64,000 nt of DNA, from assembly GCF_022113815.1 (NCBI RefSeq), contig NZ_SGOM01000006.1, forward strand, positions 124,001-188,000, given 5' to 3'. Within the stretch, counting starts at the first letter, position 1, and every line of letters starts with the position of its first letter. A program made the position numbers and the translations under genes. The stretch comes from Vibrio cincinnatiensis. GTDB lineage: Bacteria; Pseudomonadota; Gammaproteobacteria; Enterobacterales; Vibrionaceae. Positions 1 to 8,239 of this stretch are shown in pieces. The notes beneath the pieces are model-generated. The model saw only the letters and a program-made list of their open reading frames with translations. It searched no databases and was not told the origin of the DNA.

Positions 1-1505
1 ATGTTCGCGTTAAAGAACACTTCCAAAGTGCTTACCAAATTCTGACAGAAGTCGAACGTATGGAGCAAGATGGAACGCTTTCTCGTGAAGAAGCTCAAGC
101 TCTTGCAACCCGAGTTATGCGTGCCAATGTATATCGTAATAATGAATATGTTTATGTTGTTAATGACAGCATGCAGATCATGGCTGCACCATTAGACCCT
201 CAATTACATGGTACCAACTTTAATGATCTTAAAGATGTAAACGGTAAAGGTTTAGGCCAAGTAGTACAGGAATCACTCAGCAACTCAGGTAATAAACTGG
301 TTGAATATTCATGGCAACAATCCACGGGCAACTCTTCTGAAACAAAATACTCTATCGCCCAAAAAACCCCACTTTGGGGATGGATTGTTGGTACAGGTGT
401 GAGTGCGAGTGAAACCAGCTTTGTTTCTAATTCACAAACATCGCTCACCATTAGCCTTGTATTAGCATGCATCATTCTACCGCTATTGGTCTATGCAACG
501 AAAAAAATACTGACACAAATCGGTGGCGACCCATCAGAGGTTCAAGAAATTATTCAACAAATTTCAGCAGGTAATTTGCATAGTTATTTTGAAACCCTAG
601 CACCGAAAAAGAGCATTCTTCGTTCCGTTCAAGAAATGAGCATATCGCTAGCGCAGTTGATTGAGAATCTAGATGCCTCCATGGCTAAGCTACGCCTTGA
701 TCTTGAAAGTACTGAAACAAGATCAATGACAATTGCCAATCTGACTGATGAGCAACAACTGTCTACAACTATGATTGCCGCAGCCATGACAGAAATGGTC
801 GCTTCATCCACTCAAGTGGCAGCATTGACAAAAGAAACGGTAGAAAAAACGACAGAGGCCGATCAACAAAGCCAACACACAAAAGTAATTATTAATAACA
901 CAGTTACGAATATCAAAGGGCTCTCTTCACAATTACAACGAGCGAGTAATGCACTTTCTACGCTTGATTCTGATGTCAATAATATTGTCGGCATTCTAGA
1001 AGTGATTGGAGATATTACTGAGCAAACGAACTTATTAGCCCTCAATGCAGCAATAGAAGCCGCCAGAGCAGGTGAACAAGGTCGAGGGTTTGCTGTCGTA
1101 GCCGATGAGGTTCGCAACCTTGCAGGGCGAACCCAAGCCAGTACCAGAAAAATTCAAGAAACCATTGAAAAGTTACAAGAAGGCTCAAAAAATGCGATTC
1201 AAACCATGCAGATCTGTGCTCAAACCAGCACAGAAACCGTGGTGGAGTCAGAGCATGCCTCTGACGCATTAGAAGATGTGGTTCTTGCGCTAGAAAGCAT
1301 TTCGTCCATGAACCTGCAAATTGCAGATGCCGCTGAAGAACAAACGCAAGTGAGCAATGATATTTCACAGCAGCTTAACCAAATTGAAGAGCATGGCACC
1401 AATTTAGGCCATATTGTACTAGAAAGTCATGCCAGTGTTCAGTCACTCTCAGTCCTAGGTGCTGAAGTTGAAACTTGGATAAGTAAGTTTACTGTCAAAA
1501 AATAA
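1..1505 (+). CDS. Methyl-accepting chemotaxis protein, 5' end cut by window
   Basis: The reading frame is open from base 3, so the N-terminus, including the first membrane segment, lies outside the window. What remains starts in a periplasmic single-Cache-like ligand domain (aromatic-rich stretch ending in WGWIVGTGV). A membrane helix follows ([17 protein letters not shown]), then a short HAMP-like linker. The C-terminal signalling coiled coil carries the near-invariant hairpin tip [20 protein letters not shown] and the following [15 protein letters not shown]. The family senses small molecules and signals through CheW/CheA to the flagellar motor. The ligand cannot be told from the sequence. 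An inverted repeat follows the stop codon, so the gene probably ends its transcript. Confidence 0.93.
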   Translation, partial: VRVKEHFQSAYQILTEVERMEQDGTLSREEAQALATRVMRANVYRNNEYVYVVNDSMQIMAAPLDPQLHGTNFNDLKDVNGKGLGQVVQESLSNSGNKLVEYSWQQSTGNSSETKYSIAQKTPLWGWIVGTGVSASETSFVSNSQTSLTISLVLACIILPLLVYATKKILTQIGGDPSEVQEIIQQISAGNLHSYFETLAPKKSILRSVQEMSISLAQLIENLDASMAKLRLDLESTETRSMTIANLTDEQQLSTTMIAAAMTEMVASSTQVAALTKETVEKTTEADQQSQHTKVIINNTVTNIKGLSSQLQRASNALSTLDSDVNNIVGILEVIGDITEQTNLLALNAAIEAARAGEQGRGFAVVADEVRNLAGRTQASTRKIQETIEKLQEGSKNAIQTMQICAQTSTETVVESEHASDALEDVVLALESISSMNLQIADAAEEQTQVSNDISQQLNQIEEHGTNLGHIVLESHASVQSLSVLGAEVETWISKFTVKK

Positions 1506-1550
1506 TATCTCATTAAGTGTTATCGCTGCTGTTTTAGTCAGCATCACGAT

Positions 1551-1579
1551 AAGGGCTCCCCATGCTTTGGGGAGCCCTT
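1551..1579 (+). terminator. Terminator hairpin after the chemoreceptor gene
   Basis: Perfect 11-bp inverted repeat (AAGGGCTCCCC / GGGGAGCCCTT) with a 7-base loop, 46 bases after the chemoreceptor stop. The following bases are not a strong T-run, so this is a moderate call. Confidence 0.65.
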
Positions 1580-1701
1580 AATCATTCTAACCATTGAACA
1601 AAACAAAGTGTTAATAAAAACCGTTATTTCATCCTTAATTAGCCGCTTTGTGAATGGTTTAAAAAAGTAAATTATTCATTAAAATCAATAAATTAAACAA
1701 A

Positions 1702-1717
1702 TGAGACTTTAGTCACA
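1702..1717 (+). promoter_or_regulatory. Candidate CRP box before yjiH-yjiG-M20 operon
   Basis: TGAGA-CTTTAG-TCACA differs from the CRP core TGTGA-N6-TCACA at one position and is flanked by A-rich sequence. It lies about 125 bases before the likely yjiH start. Binding is inferred from the motif only. Confidence 0.45.
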
Positions 1718-1839
1718 AAAAAGCATTTCAAGCGTAGAAGATTTAATCGTTCGGCGTGAGGGTTGACCATGATCAGTATGTAACCCATATTTTACGTTCA
1801 AGATCCTATGCGTTCGATTCCATAAGCATAGGTAAATTT

Positions 1840-2589
1840 ATGACAACTCCTGTTCCAACAGAACACAAGGTAACGATTGGAAGTTATATTGCTCTGGCGT
1901 TTGCTGTTGTGTTCTTCTCAGGCTTACTACAATCAAATCAGTGGTACGGTATTTTTGACTTTACAACGCTCAATGGTGCGTTTGGTAACGTGGCTTACGA
2001 TGTAAAAGAAACAGCGGAAGGGGTTCAGGCAATGAGCACTTCTTTCCGCGGTATCGGCGGTAGTGGTGCGCGAGATGGCTTTATCTTCGCACTGACGCTA
2101 ATCCCCACGGTAATGTTTGCCCTTGGTATGATTAACGTACTAGAGCATTACGGTGCACTCGATGCTGCGCGTAAATTGCTGACGCCTTTACTACGCCCTT
2201 TGATGAATATTCCAGGGAATACAGGGCTTGCGTTGATTGCTTCACTGCAAAGTACAGACGCAGGCGCAGCAATGACTCGTCAATTAAAAGATGAAGGTCA
2301 TTTAACTAAACGTGAAACCGACGTATTCACTATGTTCCAGTTTACTGCTGGTGCAACCATCGTAAACTTCTTCTCTTCCGGCGCGGTGTTGTTCACTCTT
2401 ACTATGGCTGACGGTTCACTGGCCGTCACTTCATCCATCGGTTTAGCTGTTGCCGTTATGTTCGTCTTTAAGATAGTTGGAGCTAACGTGTTTCGAGTCT
2501 ACCTAAACCTAACGGAAGGCAAAGGAGATAGCCAAGACAACACGAATCAAAACAAACCACAAACGCTAAAAGAAAAGGCAAAAAAATGA
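1840..2589 (+). CDS. yjiH: YjiH-type nucleoside-recognition (Gate) domain membrane protein
   Basis: Predicted inner-membrane protein of 249 residues with several hydrophobic segments and the Gate-like region found in spore maturation protein A and YjiH-type proteins (SLQSTDAGAAMTRQLKDEG and the FTAGATIVNFFSSGA segment). The open frame begins earlier, at 1756. The first 28 codons there are not hydrophobic and do not look like a membrane-protein start, so I place the start at ATG 1840, where AGG lies 7 bases upstream. It overlaps yjiG by four bases (ATGA), so the two are translationally coupled and probably form one transporter. The substrate is unknown. The downstream peptidase suggests peptides or amino acids. 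Confidence 0.8.
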   Translation: MTTPVPTEHKVTIGSYIALAFAVVFFSGLLQSNQWYGIFDFTTLNGAFGNVAYDVKETAEGVQAMSTSFRGIGGSGARDGFIFALTLIPTVMFALGMINVLEHYGALDAARKLLTPLLRPLMNIPGNTGLALIASLQSTDAGAAMTRQLKDEGHLTKRETDVFTMFQFTAGATIVNFFSSGAVLFTLTMADGSLAVTSSIGLAVAVMFVFKIVGANVFRVYLNLTEGKGDSQDNTNQNKPQTLKEKAKK

Positions 2590-3053
2590 GTGAAATAAAA
2601 ACAAAAAAGCCGATTGTTACCGATATTTTTATTGAAGGAGCAAAAAAAGGCTGGGTAATTGCTACCACCTCTACCGTTCCTAACGTTCTGATGGCGTTTG
2701 TTATTATTAAAGCGCTGCAAATCACAGGCACTCTAGATTTAATGGGTAATGTCTTTTCACCTGTGATGGCCATATTTGGCCTACCAGGTGAAGCGGCGGC
2801 CGTACTCATCGGCGCTTGGATGTCTATGGGTGGCGCAGTTGGTGTAGTGATCAGCTTATTTGACCAAGGCATCTTAAACGGAACTCACATTGCTATCTTA
2901 GCTCCAGCAATCTATCTCATGGGTTCACAAGTACAATATATCGGCCGAATCTTAGGTTCCATCAACACGGAAGGCCGTTACATTCCCGTGATGATTGCTA
3001 TCTCAGTATTGAACGCATTCGGTGCAATGCTAGTCATGAACCTGTTCGTTTAG
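2586..3053 (+). CDS. yjiG: YjiG-type membrane protein, partner of YjiH
   Basis: This 155-residue protein has four or more hydrophobic segments and the SpmB/YjiG-like pattern of a second Gate-domain half (GAWMSMGGAVGVVISLFDQG, then LAPAIYLMGSQVQYIGRILG). Its length fits YjiG (about 150 residues). The start codon overlaps the yjiH stop. In E. coli the yjiH-yjiG pair lies next to iadA, an isoaspartyl dipeptidase. Here the next gene is a different peptidase, which supports a link of the pair to peptide or amino-acid use. That link is inference. Confidence 0.8.
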   Translation: MSEIKTKKPIVTDIFIEGAKKGWVIATTSTVPNVLMAFVIIKALQITGTLDLMGNVFSPVMAIFGLPGEAAAVLIGAWMSMGGAVGVVISLFDQGILNGTHIAILAPAIYLMGSQVQYIGRILGSINTEGRYIPVMIAISVLNAFGAMLVMNLFV

Positions 3054-3062
3054 GAGTCTGTA

Positions 3063-4187
3063 ATGAAATTTTCTCTTGAGCAATATCTGGAAGAATTGAA
3101 ACCCTTGATCAACGTTGATTGCGGCACTTATACCCTCAAAGGGATTGAGTTTATCGCAAACCAATTTGAACAAAAATTTCAGGCGATGAATGGCTGGAAT
3201 GTCAAACGTGTAGATTGCGGCAAAGCAGGTATTGGGTTAGAAATTCGTAACCAACCTGATGCTGAACATATTGACATAATGATGATTGGTCACATGGACA
3301 CCGTATTCCCTATCGGCACTGCAGAAGCTCGGCCAATGTCGCAAGATGCAGAGAAAGCCTATGGCCCAGGCGTGTCAGATATGAAATCAGGCCTACTTAA
3401 CATTGTGTACGCGCTACGTCATCTTGAGCAAACGGTACTGGATAAATTGTCCATCTGTATCTGCATGAATCCAGATGAAGAAACGGGATCAAATGATTCG
3501 GTGGAATGGATTCAATCAGTCGCCAAAAATGCCAAAAATGTATTGGTGGCAGAAGCGGCACGTGCGGATGGTGGTTTAGTGAAAGCGCGCAAAGGTATGG
3601 CAGGCTATAAAATTAACTTTAATGGTATCGCTGCACACGCGGGTAACGATCCAGAAAAAGGTCGTAGCGCAATCACTGAAATGGCTCACTGGATCATAGC
3701 CATTAATGCTATGACCAATTTTGAATCGGGTACCACATTAAATGTAGGAGTCGTATCGGGAGGGGCTGGTGCCAATATTGTGCCTGAAAATGCTCAAGCA
3801 GCAGTGGATATTCGCTTCTGGAACAACGCCGAATATGACGATGTTAACACTAAGCTACACAACATGGCACAAACCCCATTTGTTGATGGTGTTAAAGTAA
3901 CGATTGAGCGTGAAGCTTATAAGCCATCGATGGTGCCGAGTGAACAGACAGAAGGTTTAATGCACCTTGTTGAAAGCGCCGCCCAAGAACTTTCTATTGA
4001 GCTTAATTGGCACGCAGTCGGTGGTGGTTCAGATGCTAACAACACGGCTATTCTGGGCATACCAACACTCGATGGCTTAGGCCCAATCGGTGCCGGTTTC
4101 CACAGCGATCAAGAATACTTGTTACTCGAATCTATCGAACCTCGTATTCGTATGCTAATGCGTGTGTTAGAAAAGCTCGCAGCTTAA
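3063..4187 (+). CDS. M20-family zinc carboxypeptidase (glutamate carboxypeptidase-like)
   Basis: 374 residues with the M20 metallopeptidase layout: a first zinc ligand and neighbouring Asp in GHMDTVFP, the bridging Asp in GPGVSDMKSG, the catalytic Glu pair in DEETGS, a ligand in the AEAARADGG region and a C-terminal His in GFHSDQEYL. The small dimerisation insert begins near KGMAGYKINFNG. Closest in style to CPG2/ArgE/DapE relatives that remove C-terminal amino acids or acyl groups. No signal peptide is visible, so it is probably cytoplasmic. The start has a good ribosome site (AGGAG) and lies 9 bases after yjiG, the last gene of the operon. The exact substrate is not readable from sequence. 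Confidence 0.85.
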   Translation: MKFSLEQYLEELKPLINVDCGTYTLKGIEFIANQFEQKFQAMNGWNVKRVDCGKAGIGLEIRNQPDAEHIDIMMIGHMDTVFPIGTAEARPMSQDAEKAYGPGVSDMKSGLLNIVYALRHLEQTVLDKLSICICMNPDEETGSNDSVEWIQSVAKNAKNVLVAEAARADGGLVKARKGMAGYKINFNGIAAHAGNDPEKGRSAITEMAHWIIAINAMTNFESGTTLNVGVVSGGAGANIVPENAQAAVDIRFWNNAEYDDVNTKLHNMAQTPFVDGVKVTIEREAYKPSMVPSEQTEGLMHLVESAAQELSIELNWHAVGGGSDANNTAILGIPTLDGLGPIGAGFHSDQEYLLLESIEPRIRMLMRVLEKLAA

Positions 4188-4208
4188 CCACTTAGTGTTC
4201 ATACAAAG

Positions 4209-4239
4209 CCCCGTGGAGCACAATAAACACGGGGTTTTT
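4209..4239 (+). terminator. Rho-independent terminator after M20 peptidase
   Basis: CCCCGTG / CACGGGG stem followed by TTTTT, 22 bases after the stop codon. Confidence 0.8.
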
Positions 4240-4254
4240 ACCATCTATATTTTA

Positions 4255-4446
4255 TTACATATGGTTTATCAAGATTTCGAGCATGTATGAGCCGTCCCTT
4301 TCCTGTGGAAAAACAACCCAGTTAAGTTGAGAATATTTTATGGCTTTTGGAGCAAGAAGTGAGTCGACATCAGATTCAGTTTGTACCAAGCCTTTCATAT
4401 CGTTGACCATATAATCATAGATTAATACTAGAACGCTCACCCGCAT
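4255..4446 (-). CDS. Hypothetical small protein, uncertain
   Basis: An open frame of 63 codons that may be real or a remnant. From an internal ATG at 4410 it would encode about 51 residues (starting MVNDMKGLVQTESD) of mixed soluble composition and ending in a hydrophobic LEILINHM. I do not recognise a family. The ribosome site is weak at either start. It lies downstream of a TSUP exporter on the same strand, in the locus with a chimeric pseudogene, so it may be a leftover of a deleted gene. Confidence 0.3.
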   Translation of the reverse strand: MRVSVLVLIYDYMVNDMKGLVQTESDVDSLLAPKAIKYSQLNWVVFPQERDGSYMLEILINHM

Positions 4447-4485
4447 TGAATGAGAGTTCTATCGTATAAATTTTGTGGCTAGTTT

Positions 4486-5268
4486 TTAGAGCAGGAATTT
4501 ATAACCCAGCGAAATCATCAGTAGACTAAGTGATACTGAAATGGTTCGTTGAATCAGTTTGGCGCCATACTTCATTGCTGATGAACTACCAACATGGTTA
4601 CCAAATAAATTCATTGCTACTAAAGGCATTGCCAGCATATATAAAACGTTACCTGCAATCATGAAGGCGAATAACGCGCCGATGTTAGAGGAAAAGTTAA
4701 ACAACTTTGAAGTCGCTGATGCTGAAACTAAATCGAACCTAAGTAAGTAGTGTAACGCCAGAATTAGAAAGCTACCGGTACCAGGACCAAAGAATCCGTC
4801 ATAGAAACCAATTACAAATACAGCAGTTGGAACACCAAATAAAATGACTGTTTTATTAATTGGAGCTGAGTTATCTTCATTGCGATTCTTCTTCGGAATG
4901 AACGATAAAATTATTCCGAAAGGGAGCATAAAGAGAATAATTTTACCGATAGTATCGGGATCAAAGTAGAGAATAGTTTGTGCACCCGCGTACGCACCGA
5001 TGAGGCCTGCTGGGATACCAGTTGCCACGGCAGTCCAAATTACTTTTTTATTTCGTATAAAATTACGTATTGCTGCGATAGTACCTAATGTGCTGACAAT
5101 TTTTTCTTGTCCAAGAGCTAATTGAGGTGGCAATCCAGCAAGGATAAAAGATGGAACTAAGATTAATCCTCCACCGCCGGCTACTGAGTCAATGAAACCG
5201 GCCGCAAAGGCCGATACCATTAGTGCTATTAGTATTAAAAGTGTAATGTCGTTACCGAAGAGTTCCAT
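4486..5268 (-). CDS. TSUP (TauE/SafE) family anion exporter
   Basis: 260 residues, about eight hydrophobic segments, with the duplicated half structure and glycine-rich motifs of TSUP proteins (AAGFIDSVAGGGGLILVPS near the N-terminus and YDGFFGPGTGSFLILAL in the second half). The family exports sulfite, sulfoacetate or other organic anions. A good ribosome site (AGGA) precedes the start. It is the last gene of a minus-strand unit whose upstream gene is the chimeric pseudogene. It may have exported a product or sulfur-containing by-product of that lost pathway. The exporter itself looks intact. Confidence 0.85.
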   Translation of the reverse strand: MELFGNDITLLILIALMVSAFAAGFIDSVAGGGGLILVPSFILAGLPPQLALGQEKIVSTLGTIAAIRNFIRNKKVIWTAVATGIPAGLIGAYAGAQTILYFDPDTIGKIILFMLPFGIILSFIPKKNRNEDNSAPINKTVILFGVPTAVFVIGFYDGFFGPGTGSFLILALHYLLRFDLVSASATSKLFNFSSNIGALFAFMIAGNVLYMLAMPLVAMNLFGNHVGSSSAMKYGAKLIQRTISVSLSLLMISLGYKFLL

Positions 5269-5288
5269 ACTGAAAATTCCTGTCGAAG

Positions 5289-6207
5289 TTATTGATCGTA
5301 GATTTTGAAAAGCACAGAAGTATCCATGCGACCAAAACCTTGTTGCTGTAGGGACTGATATTCACTGTCTACTTTTCCTGTTAACAGAAGCTCAACACCC
5401 ATCTTATTTGCTTCATTTAGGCAAATGCTGAGATCTTTGTGCATCCAATCAAAAACCAAAATCGAACTTACCTTGGGGCATAGTTACGGTTCTGTTCTCC
5501 ATTTGCCATGAACCCGCCGCACCATGCTTTAACACATCAACTAACTGGTTTATATTGAGATCTGCTTTTTTTGCCATAAGGAGGCCTTCGCTTAGCCCTT
5601 TTAATACGCCTGCAATACAGATTTGATTGACCATCTTACTACGCTGCCCCTGACCATTTTTGCCCATTAAAGCCAATGGCTTGCCATAACTTTTCATCAG
5701 AGGCTCACATGCTAATGGTAAATCTGGGTTATCAACATGATGACCAAAGGTAAAAGTGGAGCCATGAGATGACTTTTCATGTAGAGCATTGAGTGCAGGT
5801 ACCACATGCCTAAATAAGAACCCTTTATTTTCATTTTGGTATGACACAGGTTCAATTTGGGCTAATTGATATATGTCAATATGAGTAGCGCTAGCTAAAG
5901 GAACTTTTGATGGTGGAACATAACCGTTGTAAGGTGTCGCACATAAATTGCTATCAACAGGTAAACCGCGGATAATCAGGGCGCATTGATCATCATCTGA
6001 CTTAAAGCCCTGAATAGTATTGATCACTTCATCATTAAGGCTGTGTTTTACTACGTTCCCAAGCCATTCTCTTACATTAAGCCACTCATTTTCCTCTCTA
6101 AACCGCAAGTTACTGAATGCACTTTTTAGCCTATTTGCAGCTTCATATGATACGTATACTTCTTGAACACTTTGCTTTTTAAGTGTCTTTACCACTTCTT
6201 TTAGCAT
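5289..6207 (-). pseudogene. Chimeric, frameshifted remnant: TauD-like dioxygenase 5' part joined to beta-hydroxyacid dehydrogenase 3' part
   Basis: The first ~165 codons resemble the N-terminal part of clavaminate-synthase/TauD-like Fe(II)/2-oxoglutarate oxygenases (CALIIRGLPVDS; the metal-binding HxD appears as HHVDNPD). The second half of that fold, with the distal His and the 2-oxoglutarate-binding Arg, is missing. The frame then runs straight into the C-terminal domain of a 3-hydroxyisobutyrate-dehydrogenase-type enzyme: GKNGQGQRSKMVNQ contains its GxxGxxxKxxxN catalytic motif, but the N-terminal NAD-binding domain is missing. A TGA stop at 5449-5451 interrupts this domain. The expected continuation (DWMHKDLSICLNEANKMG and on to a stop at 5289) is present in the +1 frame. 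The simplest history is a deletion between two neighbouring genes followed by a small indel. Neither enzyme can be active as drawn. Confidence 0.8.
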
Positions 6208-6240
6208 TTCTTAAGCCTATTCTGATGTTGTTATAGCCTG

Positions 6241-6258
6241 CATTGAGTTAGCTCAATG
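6241..6258. promoter_or_regulatory. Inverted repeat, candidate operator
   Basis: CATTGAG-TTAG-CTCAATG, a perfect 7-bp inverted repeat 34 bases before the start of the chimeric pseudogene, in the divergent space shared with the MocR-type regulator. A regulator site is inferred from position only. Confidence 0.4.
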
Positions 6259-6346
6259 TCGTTTTTTTGTAGATTATTCCCACAATTGAACTATGTCAAT
6301 AATGATTTGTATATTTATTTAAAAAATAAAAACAAAAAAGACATAT

Positions 6347-6363
6347 GTTATAATCTGTTATAA
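6347..6363 (+). promoter_or_regulatory. Direct repeat with 10-base period, candidate MocR-type operator/promoter
   Basis: GTTATAA occurs twice with a 10-base start-to-start distance (6347 and 6357), 27 bases before the GTG of the MocR-type gene. MocR/PdxR regulators often bind direct repeats. The TATAAT inside the first copy could also be a -10 box, which would give autoregulation. Confidence 0.35.
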
Positions 6364-6389
6364 ATCAGGATTGCCCGAGGAGCCACCTA

Positions 6390-7730
6390 GTGAGTAAGAG
6401 CAAATTCATTCGTATAGCAGAAGTTATAGAGCAGAAAATTGAAACAGGTAAGTTCCCGCCAAGTTCAAAGCTACCCACTCATCGTTTACTCGCTGAGGAG
6501 CTTGGAACGACGCCTGCAACCGTTGCAAAAGCTTATAAGTTGCTTAATGACAAAGGGTGTTTGGAGTCATTTATTGGTCGTGGTACGTTTGTTCGAGCGA
6601 ACTCGGAACTTGATAAAGCCATCCAAGCTCCCGATGAAGAAACAAACTTTAACTTCTCTATACTTCAACCTTGTCTGGAGAGAAATGTACCTGCTTTGAA
6701 GAATGCCTACCGGCAATCTGCGGAGTTACTGACCCCTTCAGCTATTGGATATGTTGAGCATTCTGGGCATGAGCTCCATAGAGCGGCTGGTGTTAAATGG
6801 GCGAAAAAATACGGCTTAGAGGGTGCAAACAGCGATAATATATTACTGACGAATGGGGCTCAGCACGCTTTGTCTTTACTCGTTGATACTTTGACAAAGC
6901 CAGGTGACACAATTCTAGTTGAACGACTTACCTACCCAGGTATTTTGGCTATTGTAAATATGTCTGACCGTCATGTAATTGGTGTAGATCTTGATGAGAA
7001 TGGTTTATGTCCAAAAGCTTTGGCGAGAGCAATTGATGTGCATCAAGCTGTAATGGTGATAGCTGTCCCTAGCCATCAAAACCCAACAGGGATCTCAATG
7101 CCGGAATCCAGAAAAAAGGAAATAGCACAAGTTATCAACGATAAAAGAGTCTGGCTGGTTGAAGATGATATTTATTGCTTTTTAGATGATGAACCAGTGC
7201 CTCCAATAGCTAATTTTGCTCCAGATTATACGTTCCACATTTCTGCGTTATCTAAGGCAATTAGCCCTGCTATGCGTTGTGGTTACTTAAAAGCCCCGGA
7301 AAGTCAGATAACGACTCTCAATGCGAATATTCGAACTAATATCTGGCTTGCGTCTCCAATTAATTTTATTGCAGCGACCTTGTTAATTGAATCCGGAGAT
7401 GCTTTTCGGTTAGCGGACCAACAAAGGGAAGTTGCGAATGAAAGACAGAAGATGGTAAGGGATATCTTTACTTCTATAGAGCTCACGGCTTCTGGATACC
7501 ATATTTGGCTACCATTACCTGCTCATTGGCAGCCAGATCGATTTGCTATGGAAGCAAAAAATCGAGGTGTAATAGTTACTAGTGGTAGTTACTTCTGCGC
7601 AAATAATGAAAGCACACCACATGTCAGATTGTCTTTGATGTCAATTGGGAATGAGGCTCGATTGAGAGATGGCTTGAATCAGCTCCAACGATTATTGGAT
7701 TCAGACATTAATAGCTTTTTTCCGTACTAA
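6390..7730 (+). CDS. MocR/PdxR-type regulator (GntR helix-turn-helix fused to aminotransferase-fold domain)
   Basis: 446 residues. Positions ~1-75 form a GntR winged helix (SKLPTHRLLAEELGTTPATV). The rest is a class I aminotransferase fold, with NPTGISMP, a DDIYCFLDD segment and the PLP-binding Lys in SALSKAISPAMRCGY. Start is GTG 6390 with GAGGAG 8 bases upstream. MocR-type proteins use PLP plus an effector to control a nearby amine or amino-acid pathway gene. Here the divergent target is the broken dioxygenase/dehydrogenase gene and the TSUP exporter, so the regulator may now have only the exporter to control. Confidence 0.9.
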   Translation: MSKSKFIRIAEVIEQKIETGKFPPSSKLPTHRLLAEELGTTPATVAKAYKLLNDKGCLESFIGRGTFVRANSELDKAIQAPDEETNFNFSILQPCLERNVPALKNAYRQSAELLTPSAIGYVEHSGHELHRAAGVKWAKKYGLEGANSDNILLTNGAQHALSLLVDTLTKPGDTILVERLTYPGILAIVNMSDRHVIGVDLDENGLCPKALARAIDVHQAVMVIAVPSHQNPTGISMPESRKKEIAQVINDKRVWLVEDDIYCFLDDEPVPPIANFAPDYTFHISALSKAISPAMRCGYLKAPESQITTLNANIRTNIWLASPINFIAATLLIESGDAFRLADQQREVANERQKMVRDIFTSIELTASGYHIWLPLPAHWQPDRFAMEAKNRGVIVTSGSYFCANNESTPHVRLSLMSIGNEARLRDGLNQLQRLLDSDINSFFPY

Positions 7731-7764
7731 AAAATCGAACTCATGATTTTAAAGTGGTTAAGAT

Positions 7765-7787
7765 AGGGTGGATTTGCTAACCACCCT
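7765..7787 (+). terminator. Hairpin after MocR-type gene
   Basis: AGGGTGG / CCACCCT stem with a 9-base loop, 34 bases after the stop. There is no clear T-run, so it may be a weak terminator. Confidence 0.4.
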
Positions 7788-7977
7788 GAGTAGTACAACC
7801 TTTTAAAACTCGCAAACGGATACACTTTTTTGGGGTTACTGATAGTTTTCGAAGATGGACAACGTACATAACTTGCCCATTAATAGGGTAAAAACAACTG
7901 AATTAAGTTTAGGCGGTGTTTTTGGGGGGGAATTATATGTTTTGGAAGACGTTTTATGCTTTCAGCGGAAAAATATT

Positions 7978-8085
7978 GGGTGGAAGCCCCAGCCACATCC
8001 CGGCACACACGTCATCCGCTGTGGCTGCTTCCTTCCGGACCTGACCAAGTTCACGAACTAGTGTTGCGGGAGGACCAGAGCCTCC
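7978..8085 (-). ncRNA. ffs: 4.5S RNA of the signal recognition particle
   Basis: Read on the minus strand, it contains the universal SRP core: GGTCAGGTCCGGAAGGAAGC, then AGCC, with TGTGCCGGGATG on the 3' side. The ends pair as GGAGGCTC with GGGCTTCC, and a CACCC tail follows as in the E. coli RNA. The length of about 108 bases is close to the E. coli RNA (114). It binds Ffh and targets membrane proteins to FtsY and SecYEG. End coordinates are estimated from the terminal helix. Confidence 0.95.
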
Positions 8086-8239
8086 ATAGTGCACTTTAAC
8101 GTTACCGCTAAAGAGTGCGTGGATTATCAAGCATCCCTTACGCTATTGCAACCCTAAATCCTTAGAAAATCATACGAGAAGCTTTAACTGACCAGCAATT
8201 GAACAATTTTGGGATATCTAATTTCACCACTCTGCTCTC

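Noticed and set aside
200..1402. Several antisense frames under the chemoreceptor gene
   Set aside because: They are shadows of a clear chemoreceptor coding region, with no independent motif.
7855..8061. Open frame of 68 codons overlapping the ffs gene
   Set aside because: Most of it is antisense to the 4.5S RNA, and it has no ribosome site or recognisable motif.
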